A stretch of 64,000 nucleotides of DNA from Rhodoferax sp. (GTDB taxonomy: Bacteria; Pseudomonadota; Gammaproteobacteria; Burkholderiales; Burkholderiaceae_C): the NCBI RefSeq assembly GCF_028714215.1, contig NZ_JAQTMS010000006.1:1-64000 (forward strand). Direction: 5' to 3'. Below the pieces are notes generated by a model. It saw only the letters and a list, made by a program, of their open reading frames with translations. It had not been told where the DNA came from and searched no databases. The position numbers and the translations under genes are program-made. The stretch's first letter is position 1, and every line of letters begins with the position of its first letter. Below, piece after piece: positions 1 through 7,688 of the stretch.

Positions 1-647
1 ACCAACACGGTGGCACCGGCGGCATTTTGGTAGCTCAGCTGGATCGCGACGCGATGCGTCCGGCCGGGCTCGAAGACCACGCCGTTGGTCTGGGCCGGGT
101 TGGTGATATCGGTCTTGAAGGTATAGGTGTAATAACCGTCGGCGTTGTAGACCAGTTGCGCCGCCAGCAGCGCGGGGTCGGTCTGTTTGCCATCGGTAGT
201 GGCTTGCATGGCCGTCGCCGCGGGCACTTTGGCGCCGCCCGGGCCGACACCCGTTGTCGCTGTTTCCTTGCGGTAGATGTAGTTGACCCACTGGTCCGGG
301 TCGCCATTGCTGCCCGGAACCAGCTTGGCGATGGCGAAGCTGACATTGGCGATCTTCAGATCGGCCTTGACGGCGCCGTCCGAAAACACCGCGAAGTTGA
401 CCTTGGGCGCGCCGTTCACGCTGACGGCCGACAAGCCGGCACTTTGCACCACCGTGAAGGGGGCGGCGGAGTTGGTCGCCGTGTCATTGACCGGCAACAC
501 ACTGGCCGCCGCGATAGCGCTATTGGTGGCAACAACCGGTACCGGGGGCACCGGCGCCGGTTGCCCATTGCCACCGCCGCCGCCGCAACCCGCCACAGCA
601 ACCGCCAAGATGCCCAACATGCCCCATCGGGCCAATGAATGTTTCAT
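1..647 (-). CDS. OmcA/MtrC-like outer-membrane cytochrome lipoprotein, N-terminal part
   Basis: An open frame starts at ATG 647-645 and runs leftward off the window, giving about 215 residues. The N-terminus is a lipoprotein signal peptide ending in a VAGC lipobox followed by a glycine run. The rest resembles the first beta domain of OmcA/MtrC-family decaheme cytochromes, with a FAVFSDG segment, then FAIAKLVPG, WVNYIYRKE and a YYTYTF segment. These cytochromes sit on the cell surface and pass electrons to extracellular acceptors such as Fe(III). No CxxCH is visible, as expected because heme motifs of this family begin after this domain, so the heme count cannot be checked here. A small c-type cytochrome gene lies 130 bases upstream on the same strand. 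The plus-strand frames through this stretch are rich in Arg, Gly, His and Gln and look like antisense shadows. Family assignment is by recognition only. Confidence 0.68.
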   Translation of the reverse strand, partial: MKHSLARWGMLGILAVAVAGCGGGGGNGQPAPVPPVPVVATNSAIAAASVLPVNDTATNSAAPFTVVQSAGLSAVSVNGAPKVNFAVFSDGAVKADLKIANVSFAIAKLVPGSNGDPDQWVNYIYRKETATTGVGPGGAKVPAATAMQATTDGKQTDPALLAAQLVYNADGYYTYTFKTDITNPAQTNGVVFEPGRTHRVAIQLSYQNAAGATVL

Positions 648-777
648 TTTTTCTCCGTCGTTTTCCGGTTAAACGACACGCCACGAACTGCCCAAAGCGG
701 TTAGCGCGATACCGTTATCTCTATGCAATTCATTCCTGACAGTGAACCATTCTGCGTCCCGCGGGGCAGCCCAGTTG

Positions 778-1119
778 CTACTGCGCCAGTACCCAGTCGG
801 CCAGATTCTTCTGTGCGGCCTGATCCTTGGTGTCAATGATCTTGTGGTCTTCCTGGCTACCGTCGTCAAGCTTGACCTTGGGGCCGGTGGTAATGTTCTT
901 GATGATACTGGCCTGACCGTCAGCCTTGCCTTTGTATTTGGCGGCAATTTTCTTGAGAGATGGCCCCTTTTTTGTCTTGTCGACGGCATGGCATTTGCTG
1001 CAATCATTCTTTTTGAACAAGGCCTGCGCCGCGTCGGCATCCACCGCCGCCATGGTTTGGGTCGAAAAACCAGCCAGTGCGGCGACCGCCAAGGGCAGCA
1101 CGATTTGTGTCAATTTCAT
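778..1119 (-). CDS. Small periplasmic c-type cytochrome without a Met axial ligand
   Basis: This 113-residue protein has a Sec signal peptide (about residues 1-24, cleaved near TMAA) and one heme-binding motif, CSKCH at 40-44. It has the size of a class I monoheme cytochrome c, closing with the usual helix (LADWVLAQ). In that family a Met in the loop before the last helix is the second heme ligand. Here the mature chain contains no Met at all and His92 (EDHKII) occupies that region, so a His/His heme of lower potential is likely. That would suit a periplasmic electron carrier feeding the MtrC/OmcA-like gene just downstream. The start is supported by AAAGGA seven bases upstream of the ATG. The upstream region carries CTTAAG repeats that resemble response-regulator boxes. 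Confidence 0.9.
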   Translation of the reverse strand: MKLTQIVLPLAVAALAGFSTQTMAAVDADAAQALFKKNDCSKCHAVDKTKKGPSLKKIAAKYKGKADGQASIIKNITTGPKVKLDDGSQEDHKIIDTKDQAAQKNLADWVLAQ

Positions 1120-1151
1120 TTCAAATCCTTTCAGGTTACTGTTTCATCCGA

Positions 1152-1192
1152 TTTAAGATTACCTTAAGAGTTTACTTAAGGTTTACCTTAGA
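1152..1192 (-). promoter_or_regulatory. Four phased CTTAAG-type boxes (PmrA/QseB-like operator)
   Basis: The plus strand reads TTTAAG, CTTAAG, CTTAAG and CTTAGA starting at 1152, 1163, 1175 and 1187, a spacing of 11, 12 and 12 bases. Direct TTAAG repeats one helical turn apart are the known target of PmrA/QseB-type OmpR-family response regulators. The boxes lie 33-73 bases upstream of the cytochrome c start, where an activator would bind. The function is inferred from the motif. Confidence 0.55.
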
Positions 1193-1319
1193 CCAGAGGA
1201 TAAACCCCCAGCTGGTTTTTGCAGTCCGGCAGGCTCCGATGCTAGCGGTTCCGGTTGATTTAGATCAAATGATTTTTAAGGTTTCAATGCCGGGTGTTGC
1301 ATTTTTGCCTGCCGGCTAG

Positions 1320-1982
1320 CTAGCGGCCAAGCGCTTGCAACCACTGATCAAGTTCCTGCAGCGCTGCGTCGGTGGCGACCGTCAGAGCCCGGACACCGCC
1401 CGGGGCGTCCGCGGTGGGCGCCCTGCGCTGCACCGTCAGGCTGCGTTGTGCCAGCCATTTTTCACCTTTCGGTCCGGGTTGCGTCAAGCTGGCACGCAAG
1501 CGCAGCAGGCCGGTACTTTGGTCGGGCGCCTCGAACAGTTGGCTGAACTCTTCAAGCTCAATGCGCAGCAATACCGGGCTTGCTGTGTCGCCGTCGCTGA
1601 TGTCACCGGGGCTGAGCAGGGCGCGCCGCTGGCTCAGGTGTTGGCGCAGGCGCTGGCGCAGCAACTGGGCCGGCGTCATGCTCCAGCGCGCCAGGGCGTA
1701 GGGCCGCAGTTGCTGCTTGTCGGCGTAGGCCAGGCGATAGAGGACAGCGGTGCTGTCAAGCGCCGGACTGGCTTCAACCAGGTCCAGCGCCAGGGCCGGC
1801 AGTCTGGGTTCAGCTTCGGCCGGCGTCGCCGTCAGCGACCCCGGACCGAAGTCGTAGAGCGCCGGGCGCGCCGCTTGATTGGGTAGGGCACAGCCGCTCA
1901 GTGTCAAAAACAGCAGAATGAAAAGACCTTTGGCGCGCCTGAAACAAGCATCGATAGCGGCTGAATTCATGGTGTCTTTCAT
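1320..1982 (-). CDS. Mla-type ABC transporter auxiliary lipoprotein (PqiC-like)
   Basis: A 220-residue lipoprotein: hydrophobic stretch at about residues 20-30 followed by LSGC at the lipobox. The mature part (ALYDFGPG, then RIELEEFSQLFEAP and a C-terminal helix) matches the auxiliary outer-membrane lipoproteins (PqiC/DUF330 type) that accompany MCE transporters. The role is probably to connect the MCE protein to the outer membrane during lipid transport. Its start overlaps the end of the MCE gene by four bases (ATGA), so the two are translationally coupled. It is the last gene of the four-gene operon. An internal ATG at residue 5 is an equally possible start. Confidence 0.82.
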   Translation of the reverse strand: MKDTMNSAAIDACFRRAKGLFILLFLTLSGCALPNQAARPALYDFGPGSLTATPAEAEPRLPALALDLVEASPALDSTAVLYRLAYADKQQLRPYALARWSMTPAQLLRQRLRQHLSQRRALLSPGDISDGDTASPVLLRIELEEFSQLFEAPDQSTGLLRLRASLTQPGPKGEKWLAQRSLTVQRRAPTADAPGGVRALTVATDAALQELDQWLQALGR

Positions 1983-2944
1983 GGTTTGCCAGGGCTCGCG
2001 GAAAAGCCCGGCTCGCCCGGGCCGGGCGTGATCGGTGCGGTGCCAAAGAGCAGCGACTGCGGGTTGTCACTGACCATGTCGGCGGTTCGGTTTAGCTGGC
2101 GCGCACTGCGGCTGGCGTCTTCGGCCACCCGGTTGACGCGTGGCAGGGTGGTCGAATTCAGCCGTTGCCCGGTGGCGACCAGCGTGGCGGCGCCGACCGC
2201 CAGTTGGTCCAGCGTACCGTCTTTTGCATTCATGCGCTCGGTGACCGTTCTGAAGGCGCGCGCCGATTGCCGCGCCTCGTCGGCACTCGCGCCGACCCGC
2301 AGCGAGCTGTCCTTCACGGTGTTGAGTGTGGTGCTGGCTTGCTGCGCCAGTTGCGGTAGCAACTGGCTAGCTTCGGCGGACAACTGCTTGATGCTGGCGG
2401 CGGCCTGGTCCAAACTGGCAAGCGCCGTCAGCAGGCTTTGCTGATTGGCCGGCGCCAGCAGCAGGTTGACGCGGCGCGTGGTTTCTTCCAACTGCAACAG
2501 AATGCTGCTGCCCCGATCCGACAGTTTGGCGATGAGGCCGGGTCGCAGCGGAATGCGGGGCAGCGGCTGCTGGTTGTAATCGATCATCACCTTCGATTCG
2601 CCGCTGTCGTCGAGTTGCACAAAAGCCAGACCGGTGACACCCTGAAAGCCCAGCGTGGCAAAGGTCGACCGGGTGATCGGCGCCTGCTCGTCTATGGCGA
2701 TCCGAATCAGCACCTGACCGCCGGCCTGGGGGTCCAGGCCAATGTGGGTGACCTTGCCGACAGCGACCCCTTTGAAGCGCACCGAAGCCTGCGGCTGCAG
2801 ACCGGTCACCGGGTCTGCGCTGGTCAGCTCAAAGACCCGCAACTGGCGCGTATCGCGCGTCAACCAGACTGCCAACGCGACCAGCAAGGCCAGCAACAGC
2901 AGCAAAAAAGTACCAGCTGCCAAGGCGTGGGATTTGTTTTCCAT
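1979..2944 (-). CDS. MlaD-family (MCE domain) lipid transport protein
   Basis: 321 residues: one N-terminal membrane anchor at about 9-28, then an MCE domain at about 38-115 (TGLQPQASVRFKGVAVGKV is the recognisable core), then a long helical region to about 290 that is rich in Ala, Gln and Ser. MlaD proteins form hexameric rings in the periplasm and carry phospholipid between the inner membrane permease and its partners. The single MCE copy and the long helical tail are typical of the YrbD/Ttg2C relatives found with a PqiC-like lipoprotein rather than the canonical mlaFEDCB set. It sits 19 bases after the ATPase gene. Confidence 0.9.
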   Translation of the reverse strand: MENKSHALAAGTFLLLLLALLVALAVWLTRDTRQLRVFELTSADPVTGLQPQASVRFKGVAVGKVTHIGLDPQAGGQVLIRIAIDEQAPITRSTFATLGFQGVTGLAFVQLDDSGESKVMIDYNQQPLPRIPLRPGLIAKLSDRGSSILLQLEETTRRVNLLLAPANQQSLLTALASLDQAAASIKQLSAEASQLLPQLAQQASTTLNTVKDSSLRVGASADEARQSARAFRTVTERMNAKDGTLDQLAVGAATLVATGQRLNSTTLPRVNRVAEDASRSARQLNRTADMVSDNPQSLLFGTAPITPGPGEPGFSASPGKP

Positions 2945-2963
2945 TTTCCGTCAGACTCTCTTT

Positions 2964-3758
2964 CTACACCACCAGAGGCTGCTGCAACATGGAAGCAGCG
3001 CGCCGTCCGCGGGCGCCCTGGAAGAAATCATGCACAAAGGGATGGGGATGGGCCATCACCTCCATCGGCGTCCCGCTGACGACGATGTGCTTGTCGGCCA
3101 CCACGGCGATGCGGGTGCTGAGTTCAAATAAGGTGTCCAGATCGTGTGTCACCATCACCACGGTCAAGCCGAGCTCGCGGTGCAGGGAGCGTAACAGCAC
3201 GCAAAAGGCGTCGGCACTGTCGGGGTCCAGCCCGGCAGTTGGCTCGTCGAGCAACAGCAGCGGCGGATCCATCACCAGGGCGCGTGCCAGGGCCACACGC
3301 TTGACCATGCCGCCGGACAAATCGGCCGGCATCTTGTGCGCCTGCGACGGCTCCAGTCCGACCATTTGCAGTTTGACCATGGCGACGTCCCGAATCAGCG
3401 CACGCGGCAGGGTGCGGAGTTCGCGTAGCGGGAAAGCGATGTTCTCCAACACAGTGAAGGCGGAGAACAGGGCGCCGTGCTGGAATAGCATGCCGACGCG
3501 GCTGGCGGCACCCTCGGAGCCCATTTGCGAGGCCGGTTGACCGGCCACCGTGACACGCCCGCGGCTGGGCGTCTCCAGTCCCAAGATCTGGCGCAGCAAC
3601 ACGGTCTTGCCGCTGCCGGAGCCGCCCACGATGGACAGCAGCACACCCGACTCAATGCGCAGGTCCAGGTCTTTGTGAATCACCGACTCCTGCCCGGCAC
3701 TGCGAAACACCGACCAGAGCTTGTCGATCTCGACGATGGGGGCCGGCGTCGGGTTCAT
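2964..3758 (-). CDS. MlaF-like ABC transporter ATP-binding protein
   Basis: 264 residues with every ABC ATPase motif: Walker A GGSGSGKT (about 45-52), signature LSGGMVKR (about 147-154), Walker B LLLLDEPTAGLD (about 168-179) and the H-loop His in VVMVTHDLD. The signature and spacing fit the MlaF/Ttg2A group that energises lipid transport across the inner membrane. The start ATG overlaps the stop of the permease gene by four bases (ATGA), showing translational coupling. Confidence 0.93.
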   Translation of the reverse strand: MNPTPAPIVEIDKLWSVFRSAGQESVIHKDLDLRIESGVLLSIVGGSGSGKTVLLRQILGLETPSRGRVTVAGQPASQMGSEGAASRVGMLFQHGALFSAFTVLENIAFPLRELRTLPRALIRDVAMVKLQMVGLEPSQAHKMPADLSGGMVKRVALARALVMDPPLLLLDEPTAGLDPDSADAFCVLLRSLHRELGLTVVMVTHDLDTLFELSTRIAVVADKHIVVSGTPMEVMAHPHPFVHDFFQGARGRRAASMLQQPLVV

Positions 3759-4903
3759 ATGCCAATGTTCTTGAAGATCACCGCAAACAGCGCGTCCACC
3801 AGTATCACCATGGTGATGGAGGTCACCACCGAGGCGGTCGTACCCTGACCCAGACTTTCGGTGTTGGGTTTGACGCGCAACCCATAGTGACAGCCGATCA
3901 ACGCAATCAGCAGGCCAAATACCACCGACTTGCCGACCGCCAGTGTCAAATTCGACACCTGCACCGCGCGTGGCAGTGTTTCAAAGAAATACGCCGGCGT
4001 CACGCCCATGACCAGGTCCGACGCCAGCATGCCGCCCAACAGCGCCGCCAGCGTGGTCCAGACCGTCAGCAACGGCATGGCGATGGCCAGCGCGATGGCG
4101 CGCGGCAGCACCAGCCGGTAGCCTTTGGCAATGCCCAGCACGCGCATGGCGTCCAATTCCTCGGTCACCCGCATGACGCCGATTTGGGCCGTGATGGCCG
4201 AGCCGGAGCGCCCGGCGATCAGGATCGCCGCCAGTACCGGTCCGAGTTCGCGGATCAGGGCGATACCCAGAATGTTGACGATGAAGGCATCGGCGCCAAA
4301 CTGGCGCAGTTGCTGCGACATCAGGTAAGCCAGCACCACGCCAATCAGAAACCCGACCAGGGCTGTAATCGGCAGCGCAGTGGCGCCAATGCGGTACAGA
4401 TGGCCGGACACGTCGCGCCACGGACCTCGACCAGGCGCCGCTGCCAGTTTCAGGCAGTCGAGTAGCAGTTGACCGGTCAGGCGTATCCAGTACTTGATGT
4501 GCTCCAACAAAACCCACACTTTGGCGCCCAGGCGCAGGAACAGCCGCCAGGCCGAGTTGCGGACCGGCAGCGGGGCTGTTGTGACGTACTGTGCCACCCT
4601 TGTCAGCATGGTGCGCTGTGCCTCCAGCAGCAACAGGCTGGCGGGCCAGCGATGGCCCCAGGCGTTCCACAACACTTGGGCCCCGGTATGGTCGAGTCGT
4701 TGCAGCGTGCGCAAATCCCAGGTCGCTGGTTCGGTTGCTACGCCGTCGCAACGGGCCAGCTCGGATTCAATCCGGGGCCAGATCGCCGGCTCGGCCAGGC
4801 GCGCCGCCGTCCAGCAGCCAGACAGCTGCACACGCGATCCCTCGGGTGTGGTTTGCTGTGTGATGCGGGGGCTGTCTTCCGCCATGGCGGCTCGCTCGAT
4901 CAA
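3755..4903 (-). CDS. MlaE-family permease with N-terminal STAS-like domain
   Basis: 382 residues. The first 120 or so are soluble and resemble a STAS/MlaB-like domain (IESELARCDG, WDLRTLQRLDHTGAQVLW). The rest is the MlaE permease: conserved GFLIGVVLAYLMSQQLRQFGA, RELGPVLAAILIAGRSGSA and GAMRVTEELDAMRVLGI-type segments, with five or six membrane helices. The fused MlaB-like part may replace a separate mlaB gene, which is absent here. It is the first gene of the operon mlaE-mlaF-mlaD-pqiC-like. A second ATG at residue 7 (MAEDSP) is an alternative start. The promoter must lie in the 93 bases shared with the divergent hydratase gene. Confidence 0.9.
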   Translation of the reverse strand: MIERAAMAEDSPRITQQTTPEGSRVQLSGCWTAARLAEPAIWPRIESELARCDGVATEPATWDLRTLQRLDHTGAQVLWNAWGHRWPASLLLLEAQRTMLTRVAQYVTTAPLPVRNSAWRLFLRLGAKVWVLLEHIKYWIRLTGQLLLDCLKLAAAPGRGPWRDVSGHLYRIGATALPITALVGFLIGVVLAYLMSQQLRQFGADAFIVNILGIALIRELGPVLAAILIAGRSGSAITAQIGVMRVTEELDAMRVLGIAKGYRLVLPRAIALAIAMPLLTVWTTLAALLGGMLASDLVMGVTPAYFFETLPRAVQVSNLTLAVGKSVVFGLLIALIGCHYGLRVKPNTESLGQGTTASVVTSITMVILVDALFAVIFKNIGI

Positions 4904-4996
4904 AATGGTGACTGAAATGTAGTTGGTAACGCAGTGTAGTCAACCGTTCAGTGGCTGTGCCGGCGTTGCGGCAGAATAGCCCAAACTGGAGACACT

Positions 4997-5785
4997 ATGA
5001 GCAAGCCTGTTTTTTCGTCGACGCCCGAGTTGGACGTGGCGCAACGCGGACCGGTGCTGTGGCTGACCATCAACCGCGAGGAGCGGCGCAACGCCATGAG
5101 CCATGCGGTGCTGGCCGGCCTGACGCAAGCTATTTCCGCGGCGCAGGGCCAGCGCGACATCCGCGCCATCGTCATCACCGGCGCCGGTAGCAAGGCCTTC
5201 TGCGCCGGCGCCGATTTGCAGTCGGCCCAGGCTTTTACCACCGACTATTCGGAACCCCATGGCCATCTGGCGCAGTTGTTGCGCGTGGCACGGGCCAGCT
5301 ATGTGCCGCTGATTGCCCGCGTCAATGGCGCCTGCATGGCGGGCGGCATGGGCTTGCTGGCCATGTGCGACATGGCGGTGGCGGCGCGCCATGCGCTGTT
5401 TGGCCTGCCGGAAGTCAAGGTGGGCGTCTTTCCGGCCCAGGTGCTGAGCGTGTTGCAGCACTTGATACCGCGGCGTGCACTCAACGAGATGTGCCTGACG
5501 GGCGAACCCATCAGTGCGGCGCAAGCACTGGAGCTGGGGCTGGTGAACCATGTCGATGATGACCTTGACCTCAAGCTGCAGTGGTTGCTGGAGCGTCTGC
5601 TGGACAAATCTCCGGCCGCCATCCGCCGTGGCTTGTATACGCTCAAGAAGGTGGAAAGCATGGCGTTTGAAGAAGCGGTCTCGTTCACCGAGAGTCAGAT
5701 TGCGCTGTTCACCCTGTCCGAGGATGCCAAGGAGGGACAGAAAGCATTTCAGGAAAAACGCAAGCCGAATTGGGTCGGACATTGA
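4997..5785 (+). CDS. Enoyl-CoA hydratase/isomerase family protein
   Basis: 262 residues of the crotonase fold. The oxyanion-hole segments AFCAGADLQ (about 73-81) and NGACMAGGMG (about 112-121) are present, as is the second catalytic Glu in GLPEVKVG (about 137-144). The first catalytic Glu of true hydratases, normally just after the GG of the second oxyanion segment, seems to be Gly, so an isomerase or another acyl-CoA reaction is possible. Substrate unknown. The gene is 13 bases upstream of a GMC oxidoreductase and probably co-transcribed with it, which suggests catabolism of an alcohol or acid through CoA esters. Confidence 0.88.
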   Translation: MSKPVFSSTPELDVAQRGPVLWLTINREERRNAMSHAVLAGLTQAISAAQGQRDIRAIVITGAGSKAFCAGADLQSAQAFTTDYSEPHGHLAQLLRVARASYVPLIARVNGACMAGGMGLLAMCDMAVAARHALFGLPEVKVGVFPAQVLSVLQHLIPRRALNEMCLTGEPISAAQALELGLVNHVDDDLDLKLQWLLERLLDKSPAAIRRGLYTLKKVESMAFEEAVSFTESQIALFTLSEDAKEGQKAFQEKRKPNWVGH

Positions 5786-5798
5786 ACACAAGGCACAC

Positions 5799-7511
5799 AT
5801 GAGTACTAGCTTTGACTACATCATCATCGGCGCCGGCAGCGCCGGCTGTCTGCTGGCGAATCGGCTTTCGGCCGACGCCAGCAAGCGCGTTTTGCTGATT
5901 GAAGCCGGACGCCGCGACGACTACCACTGGATTCACATTCCGGTGGGCTACCTCTACTGCATCGGCAACCCGCGTACCGACTGGCTCTACAACACCGAAC
6001 CGGACGCCGGGCTGAACGGTCGCGTGCTGCGCTACCCACGCGGCAAGACACTGGGCGGCTGCAGCAGCATCAACGGCATGATTTACATGCGCGGCCAGGC
6101 ACGCGATTACGACCAGTGGGCCAGACTGACGGGCGACGACGCCTGGCGTTGGGACAATGTGCTGCCGTATTACAAGTTGCATGAAGACCACTACAAGGGC
6201 GCCAATGCTTCGCACGGCGCGCGTGGCGTGGCGTCGGAGCTGCTGGGCGACGCCGGCACCCCTTACCGCAAGGTATTGCGGCATCGCAACGCCGGTGGCG
6301 AGTGGCGGGTCGAAAAGCAGCGCTTGCGCTGGGACATCCTGGACGCGTTTGCGCAGGCCGCGCAGCAGGCCGGCATCCCGGCCACCGACGACTTCAACCG
6401 GGGCAACAACGAGGGTGTCGGCTACTTCGAGGTGAATCAAAGGAACGGCTGGCGCTGGAATACCGCCAAAGCCTTTCTAAGGCCCACTTGCTATGCGCGG
6501 CCGAATTTCGAGATGTGGACCTCGGCCCAGGTCGCCAGCTTGCAGCTGGAAAAACAGCCGGATGGCAGCCTGAGTTGCACCGGGGTGCAGGTCTGGGCCA
6601 GCTCCGAGATGGTGGTGGCCAGCGCCAGCACGGAGGTCATTCTGAGTGCCGGCAGCATCGGCTCGCCGCAGATTTTGCAGCTATCGGGCATCGGCCCGGC
6701 GGACTTGCTGCAAAGCAAGGGCATTGCCGTGCTGAAGGACGCGCCGGGGGTGGGCGCCAACTTGCAGGACCACCTGCAGATTCGCTCGGTCTTCAAGGTG
6801 CAGGGCGCGAAAACCCTGAACACGCAGGCCAATTCGCTGTGGGGTAAAGCCATGATCGGCCTCGAGTACGCCTTCAAGCGCAGCGGGCCGATGAGCATGG
6901 CACCCTCGCAGTTGGGCGCCTTCACGCGCAGCGACCCGGCTCAGCCCTACCCCAACATCGAGTACCACGTGCAACCGCTCAGTCTGGAGGCTTTTGGCGA
7001 ACCGCTGCACAGCTTCAATGCCTTCACGGCCAGCGTCTGCAACCTCAATCCCACCAGTCGCGGCACGGTCCACATCAAAAGTCCCAATTTTCAGGAAGCG
7101 CCGGCGATCGCACCGAATTACCTGAGCACCGAGGCAGACCGCAAGGTGGCGGCCGATTCACTGCGCGTCACGCGCAACATCGTGTCCCAGGCGGCCCTGG
7201 CCAGGTACCAGCCGGTGGAGTGGAAGCCCGGCACCCAGTTTCAGACCGATGAGGAGTTGGCCAGGCTGGCGGGCGACATTGCAACCACCATCTTTCACCC
7301 GGTAGGCACCACCAGGATGGGCTCGCCGGACGACCCTTATGCCGTGCTGGATTCGCGCTTGCGGGTGCGCGGCGTTGCCGGCTTGCGCGTGGTCGATGCC
7401 GGTGTCATGCCCCTGATCACCAGCGGCAACACCAATTCGCCGGCGCTAATGATCGCGGAGAAGGCGGCGCAGTGGATTGCACAGGACGCAGCTGCGTCAG
7501 GGAGAGGGTAA
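5799..7511 (+). CDS. GMC family FAD-dependent oxidoreductase
   Basis: 570 residues from ATG 5799. The N-terminus is the FAD Rossmann motif GAGSAGCLLANRLS (about 10-23), followed by the GMC signatures GKTLGGCSSINGM (about 81-93) and GSIGSPQILQLSGIGP (about 284-299). The C-terminal active-site segment FHPVGTTRMG and the closing GNTNSPALMIAEKAA are also intact. GMC enzymes oxidise primary alcohols, choline or polyethylene-glycol-like substrates to aldehydes. The exact substrate cannot be read from the sequence. An upstream in-frame extension exists inside the hydratase gene but is not credible. Confidence 0.92.
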   Translation: MSTSFDYIIIGAGSAGCLLANRLSADASKRVLLIEAGRRDDYHWIHIPVGYLYCIGNPRTDWLYNTEPDAGLNGRVLRYPRGKTLGGCSSINGMIYMRGQARDYDQWARLTGDDAWRWDNVLPYYKLHEDHYKGANASHGARGVASELLGDAGTPYRKVLRHRNAGGEWRVEKQRLRWDILDAFAQAAQQAGIPATDDFNRGNNEGVGYFEVNQRNGWRWNTAKAFLRPTCYARPNFEMWTSAQVASLQLEKQPDGSLSCTGVQVWASSEMVVASASTEVILSAGSIGSPQILQLSGIGPADLLQSKGIAVLKDAPGVGANLQDHLQIRSVFKVQGAKTLNTQANSLWGKAMIGLEYAFKRSGPMSMAPSQLGAFTRSDPAQPYPNIEYHVQPLSLEAFGEPLHSFNAFTASVCNLNPTSRGTVHIKSPNFQEAPAIAPNYLSTEADRKVAADSLRVTRNIVSQAALARYQPVEWKPGTQFQTDEELARLAGDIATTIFHPVGTTRMGSPDDPYAVLDSRLRVRGVAGLRVVDAGVMPLITSGNTNSPALMIAEKAAQWIAQDAAASGRG

Positions 7512-7671
7512 ATCAGACAAGGGTAAGCCCCGATGTGGCAACCGGTTTTGACGTGTACATTGGTGCCAATCGTCAATCGGCCGCAGGTCGGTTGATCGAG
7601 AAGACCCCTGGAGACGCTCCTTAAAACACGCACAAACGAAGAAAGGCATCGGCAACCCCGGTGCCTTTTTT
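7512..7671 (+). ncRNA. Candidate 6S-like regulatory RNA
   Basis: The stretch after the GMC stop has no good ORF but shows RNA-like pairing. CCGATG (7530-7535) can pair with CATCGG (7647-7652), GTTT with AAAC, and CGTGT (7552-7556) with ACACG (7626-7630). A strong 10-bp apical hairpin with a GCA loop lies at 7574-7596. The right arm contains TCGAGAAG and CTTAAAAC, as in E. coli 6S RNA (ssrS), and the left arm has GATGTGGCAA, similar to GATGTTCGCAA there. It ends in a terminator. Identification is from memory of 6S sequences. It could also be only the 3' untranslated region of the GMC gene. Confidence 0.45.
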
Positions 7672-7672
7672 T
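7644..7672 (+). terminator. Rho-independent terminator
   Basis: GGCATCGG and CCGGTGCC form an 8-bp stem (one G-U pair) around a CAAC-C loop, followed directly by seven T. It ends transcription coming from the GMC gene or the candidate RNA. The short TTTC tract on the other strand could give weaker termination for the convergent PBP2 operon. Confidence 0.82.
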
Positions 7673-7688
7673 CATGGGCGGCGTCAAA

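Noticed and set aside
27..638. Plus-strand ORF of about 200 codons at the left edge
   Set aside because: Its product is rich in Arg, Gly, His and Gln like a shadow frame, while the minus strand encodes a signal peptide with lipobox and a recognisable protein.
740..777. CTGC...GCAG hairpin after the cytochrome c gene
   Set aside because: The stem is interrupted and no T tract follows, so it is not supported as a terminator.
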